A stretch of DNA of 64,000 bases from Effrenium voratum (Eukaryota > Sar > Dinophyceae > Suessiales > Symbiodiniaceae): NCBI GenBank assembly GCA_963377175.1, contig CAUJNA010003493.1, positions 162,501 to 226,500 on the forward strand, read 5' to 3'. The position numbers were made by a program, and so were the translations under genes. The notes under the pieces are model-generated. The model made no database searches and was not told the origin of the DNA. It was given only the letters and a program-made list of their open reading frames with translations. This document shows positions 54,491 through 64,000 of this stretch, piece by piece (position 1 is the stretch's first letter; each line of letters begins with the position of its first letter).

Positions 54491-55607
54491 CGGTTGATTT
54501 TTTGGGGGGTTCAATGGCCAAGTTGGTCCAACGAGGTATTTTCCCAAGGGTGTTAAGCATCACTTGAGATGCGCCGGTTGCGCGATGAGCCAAGCGGGGT
54601 ACACTCACCAAAATATCATTTGGAGCTGTGGGTTGCTCACGTATTAGGTTTTGGGTTGAACAATGAGCTCACAGATGGGGGGATAAAGTGAGCAGCAGCC
54701 CATGAATTGGCTCGTTTTAAGTGCCTAATTTTCAGTTAGAAAAGGGGACTAGACAAGTGGACATCGCCTCAGGTGAATGGGAGGGATCCCACTGATGGAT
54801 TACGAATCAGGGGCTCCCCCAGTTTGAACAACCCCAGTTTGAACACATCCGTTTCCAGGGGTTGAAGTCAGACACTGTTCTCCGAAAGCTAAGCCTTGGG
54901 GGCTGGAGCTAAAAACCGACAAGCAACGTCCAGAGCTTTGGTGTGACGCCGCTGGGAGTACACCCTAGGGAATGGGCGAAGAGAATGGAAAACAAACCCT
55001 TAGATTGCTGGGGCAGGTTTTTGGAGCACCATTGACCGGGGGTCGAGCTTTTGCCACCAAGGTCCTTGAAAAGCATCAGAAGCCCGAGGGCACGTACCAT
55101 AGGTGTCCTTTTTGGTTGTTTGGGTGGAAATAGATGGCCCTGGTTGCTGTAAAATGTACAATCTGCCAGGGCCATCTATTTTCCCAAAAGGACACCAATG
55201 GCTCTTACATGTACATCAGTGGACCAGCCCAGTTCTTGACTGGCATGCCACCGAAGAATTTTGGAGCGTCCGAAAGGAACCCCTCATGCTCGAGCCAATA
55301 CAACGGACCCAGGTCTCCTCCACAAGGGTTTTGCTCAGAGTCAGATCTTGTAGGAATTGTCACGTATGAGCCCAACAGCTTCTCGGGGACAGGTAAATAC
55401 CTTGCTGGTTTTCACACGTATCCGGTTGCGCCACCATCAAAACGGGGGCAACGTGGGGCAAAAAAAGGGACATGCCAACTATAGCTGACGATGCCCTCTT
55501 GAGCCTGTACATGGGCTTTGGGTAGGGTGTTTCTCAAAAACAAGGAACCCCTGTTTGGTTGGTATTTTCAAGGCAACTAACTACGGCTCGGGAAAGGAAA
55601 TGCACAG
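54491..55607. other. intron-like stretch
   Basis: Contains a strong family D foldback. No other feature. Confidence 0.45.
55096..55200. repeat. foldback element, family D, best-preserved arms
   Basis: AAATAGATGGCCCTGG faces CCAGGGCCATCTATTTTC, and outer AGGTGTCCTTTTTGG faces CCAAAAGGACACC, around a 22-nt loop. Confidence 0.9.
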
Positions 55608-55693
55608 GCGGGCGTGAACGTGGTGGACAAGGAGAATTCCGGCGAGGCCGAGAGAGTGCTCCGCATTGTCTCAACCATGTACCCCTGGTGCAG
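55608..55693 (+). CDS. internal exon, well-delimited
   Basis: GCACAG|G at 55607 and TGCAG|GTGCCT at 55694 bound AGVNVVDKENSGEAERVLRI then VSTMYPWC. Boundaries and codon bias are among the best in the window. No family recognised. Confidence 0.72.
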
Positions 55694-56398
55694 GTGCCTT
55701 TCACGCCCTGAGTTACTGGACTTTACACTTTGGAAGACCATTTTAGTGGTAAATGAACAGTTTGGACTGTTTTGGCCAATCCACTCAGGAGGTGAGTATA
55801 TTGCATAAATTTATATATATATATATATATATACATATATACACATATGGTGACCATATATCTATATATAGTTATAAGATAAGTGTGTACGACCAACATA
55901 GCGTGGATAGGCAATGGGAAGGGTGCGCACATGTTTGAGCCCTTGCAACTCAGCCAGTGCGGGCCCAGGGTAGAACCAGTTGGGGATCGTATCACCGTCT
56001 CAATGGAACTGGGTGAGGGCATGGGGGTGCTCCGAAGTGGCGCATTCTCCTCACCCCGTCCCGTTTGGGTGGATTCGCGCCTTTACTACGGGTTTGGGGA
56101 ACACGAAAATAGGCCAAAACTGGGACCGGGGTGTGGGGTGTGGTTGCAGTTTTAAGAATTGACGAGATCATACTGGGGGTGGGCAACGTCTACTTCGCAC
56201 CTGGGATAGATGAAGCTTCATCACAACTGCTTGATGGGGTAAGTGTAGGGATTTATCCAAGAGAATTCCCAGCTCTCATTTGATAGTTGACCCCATAAGC
56301 GTTTGATTTCATTCGCCGAGCTGTTCCCCCGTTCCCCCCGGTGCATCTTGCTCGAAAGCCACGGGGCGAGTGCACGCCGACAGCTAACCTCTCGCCAG
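55694..56398. other. intron with AT microsatellite
   Basis: (AT)n at 55809-55880, otherwise featureless. Confidence 0.5.
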
Positions 56399-56456
56399 GT
56401 GTGGATGGCACTGAAGAATCTGCGGAACCAAGGCATCCGAAGTCACTCGTGGAGTG
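56399..56456 (+). CDS. internal exon, well-delimited
   Basis: CGCCAG|G at 56398 and GTGAGC at 56457 bound VWMALKNLRNQGIRSHSWS. Its phase does not fit directly onto the 55608 exon, so an exon between them, or separate transcripts, must be assumed. Confidence 0.6.
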
Positions 56457-58038
56457 GTGAGCGGGTCCATTGAGTGAAAGTAGATGGCACAACTCCCCCA
56501 TTTTGGTTTTTGCCGTCCTTTTTTCAGAAAGAGCATAGTGCCACCCTTCACACCAAATTGTTTAAACAGCCTCTTTTTGCCATTCGCTTTGAAGGGCGAA
56601 GGCCTTGCGAAGAATGCAAAGGTGACTTTCAATCACCGGACTCTCCATTTTGTGGGTATGGTATGGCGGAGGGCCTAAAAGTGGAATGTTTTAGGTTTCC
56701 CTTGCTGTGGCAAAGGATTCAAACCGGCCAGGTGGGGATGGGAATCAACCACTTTGGAGTTGGTGCTTCACCCGGAACTTTCGCGAATTGACCAGGGATT
56801 TTGCGAGAATCCTGGGTGCCCTGCCAACGTGGGAATGCACATGTCCTTTACATACACCATCCAGTGGAATCCATCATTCAGAGACAACAAGACTCTCTTT
56901 CAGATTAACATGGCACCCAAAAAGTCATGGGTAGAGGAATCCCCTTGCATGCCGGACCTCCTTTCTGGGTTCCATTCGACCTTGAAGTCGGAAGGCCGGC
57001 TACAGCCTTTGCTGGACGATGCGGCCTGGAATGCTACTTGGAACATGCGGGCTGGGTTTGTCTCATTCATTTTTTGGAAACCGAGGAATGCTGCACTGGC
57101 GGGGGGGCGGGCGGGGGTTATTGTTGGAACCGAGCTTTCTTTTGTTTCCTTTGACACCCACCCAAAAAGCGTACCCGCCCAAGAAAGACTCAGCCTGTTG
57201 TTGAAAAATAAGGAATCCTTCACTAGTTTTTGCTCTTAAACTCAGAAAGTTGCTCAACGGCCTTCTAGCCCCTGACACAACATATCAGGACCCTTCGATC
57301 AGAACCCCTGAGAAGGTTCTCTAATCTTTCCTGCGTAGGCCAGCCTTTGCTTTGCCTCGCAAAGCCAATGGAATGTTTTCACATTGGCAACGAATCACAA
57401 TGTTGGAACTCCTTCAAACATGTATCAACCAACATAGTTCAGCCATGTATTTCTCATGTCATGTCCGTCAAAGGGTCCAACCACGCAGACACACAGACAC
57501 ACAGACACGCAGGCACACAGACGCACACACACACAGAGACAGACACAGACACAGACACAGACAACACACACAGACCACAGACAGGCACAGACACGGACAC
57601 ACGTTGAAGTCGGACTGAATTCCTTGAGTTTCCTTGCAAACGCGGACAAGCAAGCGTCTCCATGTCCGCTTTGAGGATCCCCCAAACGTCAACACGGCGT
57701 CGACTTCTCTTCAACTCCTTTTAAACGCAAGCCAGAGACATCGCTGCACAGCCAAGCCCAGTTCTGGTTGCAGAACCTCTCAACGTTAGCTGTTTAGCCC
57801 TTGTGCCCAAAACGTCTCTTTGCCGGCCTCCCCACAACATGATAAGGCACGAGACCGTAAGCATCTCAGCAGCCTTGTCAGCAACACTCAGACCCCGAGT
57901 AGATGAAGGGTAGGCAGGGCCAGAGTAGGTCAATAGGTGCGATTTTTTTCGGGCTCTTGGTTCTTCACCAAGGTAGGCCGACCACATTACTGGGTTTTGA
58001 ATTTCACCCAGGTTGAAGGCGGCTCGGTAGCGCCTCAG
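56457..58038. other. mostly intron-like; weak island near 57006-57050
   Basis: CTACAG at 57005 precedes LLDDAAWNATWNMRA, moderately biased and without a clear donor. A GACACA-type microsatellite lies at 57483-57605. Confidence 0.35.
57483..57605. repeat. GACACA / CA microsatellite
   Basis: Imperfect CAGACACA and ACACAGAC units. It gives spurious frames on both strands. Confidence 0.92.
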
Positions 58039-58092
58039 GTCATGGTGGGGATGCGGAAGACCGGCAAGCAGGCGATTGGGGGCATGAAGGGG
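58039..58092 (+). CDS. internal exon, basic
   Basis: CCTCAG|G at 58038 opens VMVGMRKTGKQAIGGMKG. The donor is not clear. Met/Gly/Lys-rich and possibly amphipathic. Confidence 0.52.
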
Positions 58093-58499
58093 TTGGTTCC
58101 GTTTGTAGGAACCTGTTACTCCGAATCTCCGAATGGGGGAGTCATTTGGAAGGCCTTCCGTTGGTACAGAAGTGGAATTGGAATTCCAATCAATCTTTGG
58201 GGGCGGGTAGGGCTGGTCGTCAGTAACCCGCTGCCAGGGTTTCATGAGAGCAGTCAGGTACTAAAGCAACCATGTACATCCTCCAGTATTGGTGTTTGCT
58301 TCCAAGGCGAAAGGAACCACAAGCCTATGTTGGGGCTTATGGTAGTTACCAGTACAGTAGGCTGCCAGGTTTTTTTTTTCCCTTTAGCTAAATGGGGTTT
58401 CCCATAGGTACCAACGATCTGATTCAGAGCCATAGGGAGCCATTGAGGATGACCTTCCCGGGGCTCCCCTTGCAAGTCGTCTCTGAATCGGTCTTATTG

Positions 58500-58547
58500 G
58501 ATAATGTGCTTGATAATGTGCTTGATAATGTGCTTGATAATGTGCTT
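58500..58547. repeat. GATAATGTGCTT x4
   Basis: Four perfect tandem 12-mers. Confidence 0.97.
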
Positions 58548-58680
58548 AGTGGAAGCACTGGTCTTTCCATGGAAGCGAACAAAAATGATAGGTTCCCTTT
58601 TGGTTGCCCTAAGCCACACCAAACAAGTCCTAGGGTTTTCTTCTAGAAGAAGCGGGCATTCATGGCACTTGGAGTCGCAG

Positions 58681-58744
58681 GATGTGCGTGGGCGCTGCTT
58701 CGAAGACCGACTGCGGGGCCTCTGCACCGCCATCCACGGCATCG
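58681..58744 (+). CDS. internal exon
   Basis: GTCGCAG|G at 58680 opens DVRGRCFEDRLRGLCTAIHG. The GC donor GCTTAA starts at 58745. CCCTTTTGGTTGCCC lies about 85 nt upstream. No family recognised. Confidence 0.6.
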
Positions 58745-59212
58745 GCTTAAGCAGACCCAGGCCTGCCAGCATCGATGGATCTCCAAATAGCAGTATGTTT
58801 CTTTTCGGGGTGAGCCATGCACGTGCCTGCAAAACCTCCCAAGTCCACACTCAGCGTGCGGGCGTCGCCAATTTGGCATCAAGTTTCTCAGCAAAACAAG
58901 ATGTTTCAGCATGTCAGGCGCGGATAGACCCCCATGCCTCAGGGAAAGGACAGGGTTGGTTCTCAAAAGTTGGTTCTCTTTTGTGGGGTGGTTTTGTGTT
59001 TTGTCGTTTGAGCAGCAGTCAATTTGGATGATTACACTGTCTTATTGGGGACCACGCGAATCCACTCACCAAGTTGCCACTAGGCATGTGGCTTACCGGC
59101 CCATTTTGGTATCACACCCTGTGCCTCCAGTTGCCACAAGCAGGGTTTCTTACCAGCTTTCAGTTGCAGGACGAAACCTACTGGGGACTGGGAACTAGCT
59201 GGGACGGACGGG

Positions 59213-59335
59213 CAGTTGCGCGGAGGTCGGCCACGGATTCCCTCTTCTTCGTGGTCACCGTGCAGCCCACGTTGAGGCTCTGCAATCGCCTCTGCTGCAG
59301 CCTGAGGCGGGCGTCCCGCCGGCGACGGGGCCAGG
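59213..59335 (+). CDS. internal exon, faint VPS13-type resemblance
   Basis: The frame reads RRSATDSLFFVVTVQPTLRL then CNRLCCSLRRASRRRRGQG with strong bias. 'vtv.Ptl.l.Nrl' recalls VPS13 repeats of 'i.l.P.~.i.N.l'. The acceptor is either GGCAG (59215) or GGAG|G (59225). Confidence 0.5.
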
Positions 59336-59862
59336 GGCCCCTGGGATTTCCGGGCGAAAAACACGAGAATTTGGCCCGGAACTTGCGCCTGGTTTCCATG
59401 ATCTATGTTCCAAGATCCCCGGAGGAGAAAAATGAAATGACCGTTTCCTGACAGTGGCTTGTGTAGACTTCAGAGGTCATGAAACAACTGAACATAAGAT
59501 ACATACACCGATCCCATGTTCTTCCATCGTATCGGTCTGTTGGGTGGGGATTCGGGAATGAACTGCAATGAGATGCCCTGAGGTTCCCCGTGCGTTGATC
59601 CAATTTTGGCGGGGAACTGGGCCGCGAGTTCCAACTCCCCAAATGTAGATGGGTGTTTCTGAGATTCCTTGCCCTGTTGCCTTCAGGGAAAGCCAACAAA
59701 CACAACGAGCAAATAACCGAGAATTTCAACAAGCAAAGACCAAGACTCCAAAAAGGACGCCGAAAGGCGACGAACACCCACAAAAAACAAAAACCACAGG
59801 GAAAAAACAACAGGCTCACCGAACACCCACCAGGTTTTGAATCTGCAAGAACACGTTGTCAG
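59336..59862. other. intron-like stretch
   Basis: A-rich run of AAAACAAAAACCACAGGG type near 59785-59805. No exon. Confidence 0.45.
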
Positions 59863-59932
59863 GATCTTCCAGGAGAGCGAGGACCCGCACCTGCTGCTGC
59901 CTGGGGAGGAGACCGCCTTTTTCCGAGTCCGA
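59863..59932 (+). CDS. internal exon, acidic
   Basis: TTGTCAG|G at 59862 opens IFQESEDPHLLLPGEETAFF. Bias is strong. 'LLLPGEE..fF' could sit in the same beta region as the 59213 exon, since VPS13 proteins carry L.pGe..~f turns. Inference only. Confidence 0.57.
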
Positions 59933-61472
59933 AAATGGCCGTGTCAGACGGGGCGGTTCCTACTTAGCATGTCCGTTTTTGTTTATGGACCGTGGTGGGG
60001 ATAGATTTGAAGGGAAACTCAAGGGAAAACCACCTTTCTATGGGGTTCCCTTGTCAAGACACCCACTTGGATGTGCGGCCAAGCTATTAAATGGTTAGCC
60101 CTTTGGCTTTTTTGAGCCCGAATCTCTCTGAACGGGGGACTTAAAAGTGCTCTATAACCTAGGTCACCGACAACTTTCGGACATGGTCGAACACACAAGT
60201 ACCTGGCTGAAGAAGGATTACAGGAAGTCCTATATTAACAAAAATACACATTTTTTCGGTAGTGGTTCTACTGCCAAGATTCCACTACCGGTTGGATGTT
60301 TCAGTTTGAGGTCATTTTCTCATTCCTCGCTGCGAACAAGCAAGCTGATTGATTGAGGACCCTTGTTTCCCAACCCCACACCGATCAATTTCGCCATTTG
60401 GTTGGCCCAAAGAGCGATTGGGGGATTGGAACAAAGCGTGTCGCGGTGAAAAGTAGGCCACCAAGCGGTTTTTGCTCCTGGCAGACTGGCAGAGGACCGT
60501 TGAACTGGGCTTTGTCCGCTTTGTTTGGTGTTGAGTCAAAATTTGACTTGCTGGTTCTCAGGGAATGAGTTGGAATCAAGCTGAAGCATGCAATTGGTAG
60601 GGAAATCAAAGCAGTTCATTCCTCAGGGTGGCTGAACAGTATCACTCAAGCTGTGTCAACGGTCATCATGCTGATGCAGGTTACACCATGTTGCACCGTG
60701 TTGCGTCCGCAACGTGCCGCATCAATTGAAGTTTAGAAGGAGTAACACATGTTTGTGCAAATTCAGGCGCGCTGCATCAACTTGTCGCATGTTTGCCCAA
60801 ACTTGCCGCAAACTGTCGCAGGCATTCCAACCTTTGATACCGTCTGGCCACCCTCGAGTTCCAGAAAGCCCGAGATTGACCACCCAAAATGGTTCCGCTC
60901 CTGGGAATTTCACACTTCCCGCAAGCCCAAGGGATTTCTTGAATGGGACCCCCGAAGAGGTTCCTTCCCAGAACCCCACGACTCGCCCTCAACCCGTTTC
61001 AAAACGGGTGCCCAGAACCCAAACCGAGGGACCTTCACAAAGGGCTTCTTTTGGTATGCCAAGTCCGTGTCGGAGTTTCCCATCATTTTCCCAGAGCTTT
61101 GGCACGCGAATATTTTTTTGAGAAGGAGTGAAGAGAGTGGTCAAAGGTACAGCTCCAAACCCAAAGGGGCATCGGGTGACCCGTAATTTGTGTTTACCCA
61201 TCCCAATAGGTGTTTCCCGGGGCACCCCTGAATCAATTCAGGAATTCCCAAATTTAACACCCCTTGTGGATCGACCGGGAACTTGTCATTTCTCCCCGGT
61301 TTGCCTGAAATTTAAATCAGCCTCTGATAGAAATGCGCCGTGTTCGGCGTCCCCTTTTTCTTGGGTGGGCCCCAGTTGCCCCCAAAATGGCTTCGGTTTT
61401 CGTTTTGGTGTCCCTTTAAAACATAAAGGGCCCACGAACAAAGCGCCCGGTTCCGTCGCCGGGGCGGTTCAG
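59933..61472. other. intron-like stretch
   Basis: No exon supported. GTTTTGGTGTCCC-like motif at 61400-61415, about 65 nt before the next acceptor. Confidence 0.5.
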
Positions 61473-61554
61473 GACTTGGCCTGCCAGGGCTCTCGTCTGC
61501 CCATGGAGCTACTCCTGCCGGCATCGGTGGACACAGAAACCGAGGAGGACGGAG
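61473..61554 (+). CDS. internal exon
   Basis: GTTCAG|G at 61472 opens DLACQGSRLPMELLLPASVD then TETEEDGG. GGAG|GTCACC at 61555 is the likely donor; GTGGAC at 61527 is an alternative. No family recognised. Confidence 0.57.
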
Positions 61555-62304
61555 GTCACCTAGGTCCCCCAGAGTTTTACCCTTCTTTGGGGGAGGGTTC
61601 CCCTACCAAAATAGGCTACAGAAAAAAGTTGGTGCCCTTATTCTAACCTCTCTACTGGAGGACCTAGTCACGGAACGGTGCCGGACGGTCCCGGACGGTT
61701 CTGGGTGGTTTTGAGTGGTTTTATGCCCCTGGAATCACCCACAACCAATTTGGGGTTGCTGGAGTTTTTTCCAGTTTTTCCCAAACTGCCTCATGTTACC
61801 CGCCCTGATGTTTGAAGCACCGGACAAACAACTGGCCAATGAGCCACCAGAATGGGTTGGATGCCGTGTCCAGCCTTTGTAGCTATCGTCCTGAAACAAC
61901 AACCAGCTGTTTTCCTGGAATTCGGACATGGTTACGGGAAATTGGGCTCTATGGCCAGATTTCCGATACTTAGGGAATTCGCGTTCAATTCCCTATTTTG
62001 ACCACACACCCATTTCTTTCGGAGCAAACAACAGCATTCACAGCTTACCCATTACACACACACACACACATCATGTGCCCGCGTTCTATGTGAACCCCGC
62101 CCCCTCTCGTACGCAAGTAGTTCCTCGTTGCAGCAGGTTTGGCTTAAAGCTTCTCAGGGCGGCCAAAGGGGAAAGCACCCAAACAGAATTGAGTATGAGC
62201 AAGTCTCAAAGTTCAAGTCTTGAATCACCCAAAAGGGCGTCAAACCCAAGTCGCCCGTCTTATGGCTTGACGCGTGGACCCCTCGAATCGAATCGAATCG
62301 AATG
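61555..62304. other. intron-like stretch
   Basis: CTACAGAAAAAAG and CCTCTCTACTGGAGGACC words near 61616-61666 repeat those at 38381-38430. TCGAA pentamers lie at 62283-62302. Confidence 0.45.
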
Positions 62305-62437
62305 GAAGGAGCGGGAAGAGGAGAGCTTCACTTTGCATCCGCCGCTGCAACTGGCAGAGACCGCCAACACCCCGAGCTCGCGCCGGTCCACGGCGAGGAG
62401 ACGGGTGAAGCCCCGCGTTTCAGCTGGTCGGGCCTAG
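62305..62437 (+). CDS. possible terminal exon, Ser/Arg-rich
   Basis: The frame reads EEESFTLHPPLQLAETANTP then SSRRSTARRRVKPRVSAGRA and ends at TAG 62435-62437. Strong GC3 bias continues right to the stop, and no island follows, so a gene probably ends here. Confidence 0.5.
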
Positions 62438-63148
62438 TATATCAGTGAGTCCTTGTTATTTTCCCTTTTGTTCCTTTGAAAAAGCAAGCAATAGGTACCG
62501 CAAGCAATGGGTACCCTCAAAACGAAATTATGTGAACCTAGCAGATCTATCAACAGTCACACATTTCTATATATAGATGTACAGTCTATAGTAGTTCTTT
62601 ATTAGTTAGTCGTTGAAGTCTTACGAATGTTATTAAAAACTGAAGTTAAACCCATGTTTTAGTCAGCATATGTTGCTTTGTTATGTGACATCGACTTTGA
62701 CACACACCGTTTAACTGGCAGAACAACATACATATATATATACACGTGAATAATATTTGTAGAGGTTTATATATATATATATATTATCTGTACTGTGCCA
62801 TGTGTGCGGGCGAAGGGCAGTACTGAACCTTCGCCCTACGATAGCAAAGTGAATGCAACCTCTAAGTATTGTTGTACGCTAAATACCTATGCACGTGAAG
62901 AAGTTGGTAGTGTTGTCAACATGTGCCACACTTATGGTAAATCATATATTAAAGGCCAACCAACAGGATAATTTGGAACTCATCATTTACAAGGATAGTT
63001 TTACCTATTGAGAAGAAGGATTTTCTGGAATAACGCAAGATTCTGGTTTGGACAGATACCAAATAGGAGAAGCAAAATGAACCACTGAACAACAGAACAT
63101 ATGTTAGTAAACAACATATACTATGCTGTAGTCACCTAAACAACTAGA

Positions 63149-63197
<49 letters not shown>

Positions 63198-63239
63198 AAC
63201 GCCTCCGGCTCAGGCCCGCGACATTACAGGCATGCTTTC
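62438..63239. other. AT-rich 3' flank or intergenic region
   Basis: GC drops sharply compared with the rest of the window. Includes (AT)n at 62771-62781 and 63164-63194. No open coding block on either strand. Confidence 0.7.
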
Positions 63240-64000
63240 TTATTTGCGTCCCTTTGGAATTGTCCCCTTGCCCCCCTTCCCCTCTAAGATTTTCCCCCCC
63301 CTTTCCCTGTTGAGATCCATTCCCCCTTTCCCCCCTAAGGCCCTTTCTCCCTCTGAGATTTTTTCCCTTTTCCTCCCTAAGATCTTTTCCCACCTTTCCC
63401 TATTGAGATCCTTTCCCCCCTGTCCCCCCTAAGGCCTTTTCCCACCCTGAGTTCGTCTCCCTTTTCCTCCCAGAGATCTTTCCCCCCCATTCCCCCCGAA
63501 GGCCTTTTCCCCCCCTGAGATCTGTTCCCTTTCCTCCCTGAGATCTTTCCCCCCCTTTCCCTGTTGAGATCCTTTCCCCCCTTTCCCCCCTAAGGCCTTT
63601 CCCCCCGCTGAGATCTTCTCCCTATTCCTCCCTAAGATCCTTTGCCCCCTTTAGCTGTTGAGATCCTTTCCCCCCTTCCCCCTAAGGCCTTTGCAGATCT
63701 TCTCCCTTTTCCTTCCTAAGATTTTTTCCCCCCTTTCCCTGTTGAGATCCTTCCCACCCTTTCCCCCCTGAGGCCTTTCCCCCCCTGAGAGCTTCTCCCT
63801 TTTCCTTCCTAAGATCTTTCCCCCCCTTTCCCTGTTGGCCTTTTTTCCCCCAGATCTTCTCCCTTTCCTCCCTAAGATCTTTTCCACCCCTTTCTCCCCT
63901 TTCCCCCCTAACGCCTTTGCCCCCAGATCTTCTCCTTTTCCTCCCTAAGATGTTTCCCCCCCTTTCCTTTCCCCTAACCTTTCCCCCCCTGAGACCTTCT
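63240..64000. repeat. CCCCTTTCCC / GAGATC pyrimidine minisatellite
   Basis: Variable 25-60-nt units built from TTTCCCCCCTTTCCC, TGTTGAGATCC, CCTAAGGCC and CCTCCCTAAGATC. It runs off the right edge. Strong strand asymmetry (C/T on +). Confidence 0.96.

Noticed and set aside
57721..58245. 174-codon - strand frame
   Set aside because: Runs antisense through a better-supported + strand exon at 58039.
3095..62437. One single giant gene covering all islands
   Set aside because: TLC, DMT and EF-hand products are unrelated, several islands end in stops (51998, 62437), and neighbouring exon phases (55608 and 56399) do not always join.
63240..64000. CRISPR-like array
   Set aside because: Units vary in length and sequence, no unique spacers, eukaryotic setting.
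1..64000. tRNA or rRNA genes
   Set aside because: No cloverleaf with A and B box sequences and no conserved rRNA segment was noticed; a covariance-model scan would be decisive.

Overview
The window looks like nuclear DNA of a dinoflagellate. It carries about 55 short GC-rich coding islands (mostly 40-140 nt), nearly all on the + strand. Many begin right after an AG|G acceptor and end before a GT or GC donor, the splice-site style reported for dinoflagellate genes. The islands sit in long lower-GC introns full of microsatellites and small hairpin (foldback) repeats. A degenerate Copia-type LTR retrotransposon and an intron-poor membrane protein gene complete the picture. The genus cannot be fixed from sequence alone; Symbiodiniaceae relatives, Polarella, Prorocentrum or Amphidinium all seem possible. 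I see no prokaryotic gene, rRNA, tRNA or CRISPR array.

Layout. 0-0.4 kb: purine-rich minisatellites. 1.2-26.5 kb: scattered + strand islands, a 0.4-kb GT-rich microsatellite (18.7-19.1 kb), and a 270-codon TLC-domain membrane protein gene in one open block (23.46-24.28 kb). 27.5-37.8 kb: a roughly 10-kb Copia-like element on the - strand with two LTRs, a primer-binding site, gag, protease and integrase remnants and a short RT thumb segment. Most of its RT core is missing, and an unassigned ~3-kb block lies beyond RT. A J-domain (DnaJ-like) cDNA-like insert ending in an A run is nested in it in the opposite orientation. AACCCG-type satellite lies on both sides of the element. 38.0-38.8 kb: two islands that splice in phase into part of an EamA/DMT transporter. 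39.1-39.9 kb: trinucleotide arrays in both orientations. 40.9-62.4 kb: more + strand islands, including an EF-hand half, several hydrophobic exons, and three that faintly recall VPS13-type lipid-transfer proteins. 62.4-64 kb: AT-rich DNA, then a pyrimidine-rich minisatellite.

The islands cannot be assembled into transcripts without RNA. At least three unrelated products (TLC protein, DMT transporter, EF-hand or VPS13-like protein) lie in the same orientation, so a one-way gene array is more likely than one giant gene. All exon ends are estimates from AG|G and GT/GC signals plus codon bias.

The most unusual feature is a set of related intronic foldback elements, about 80-150 bp each. They fall into at least four arm families that share a loop module close to CCATTTACCAGGGGAACC. 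Several lie within tens of bases of an exon, and one arm type contains a sequence resembling a 3' splice acceptor.
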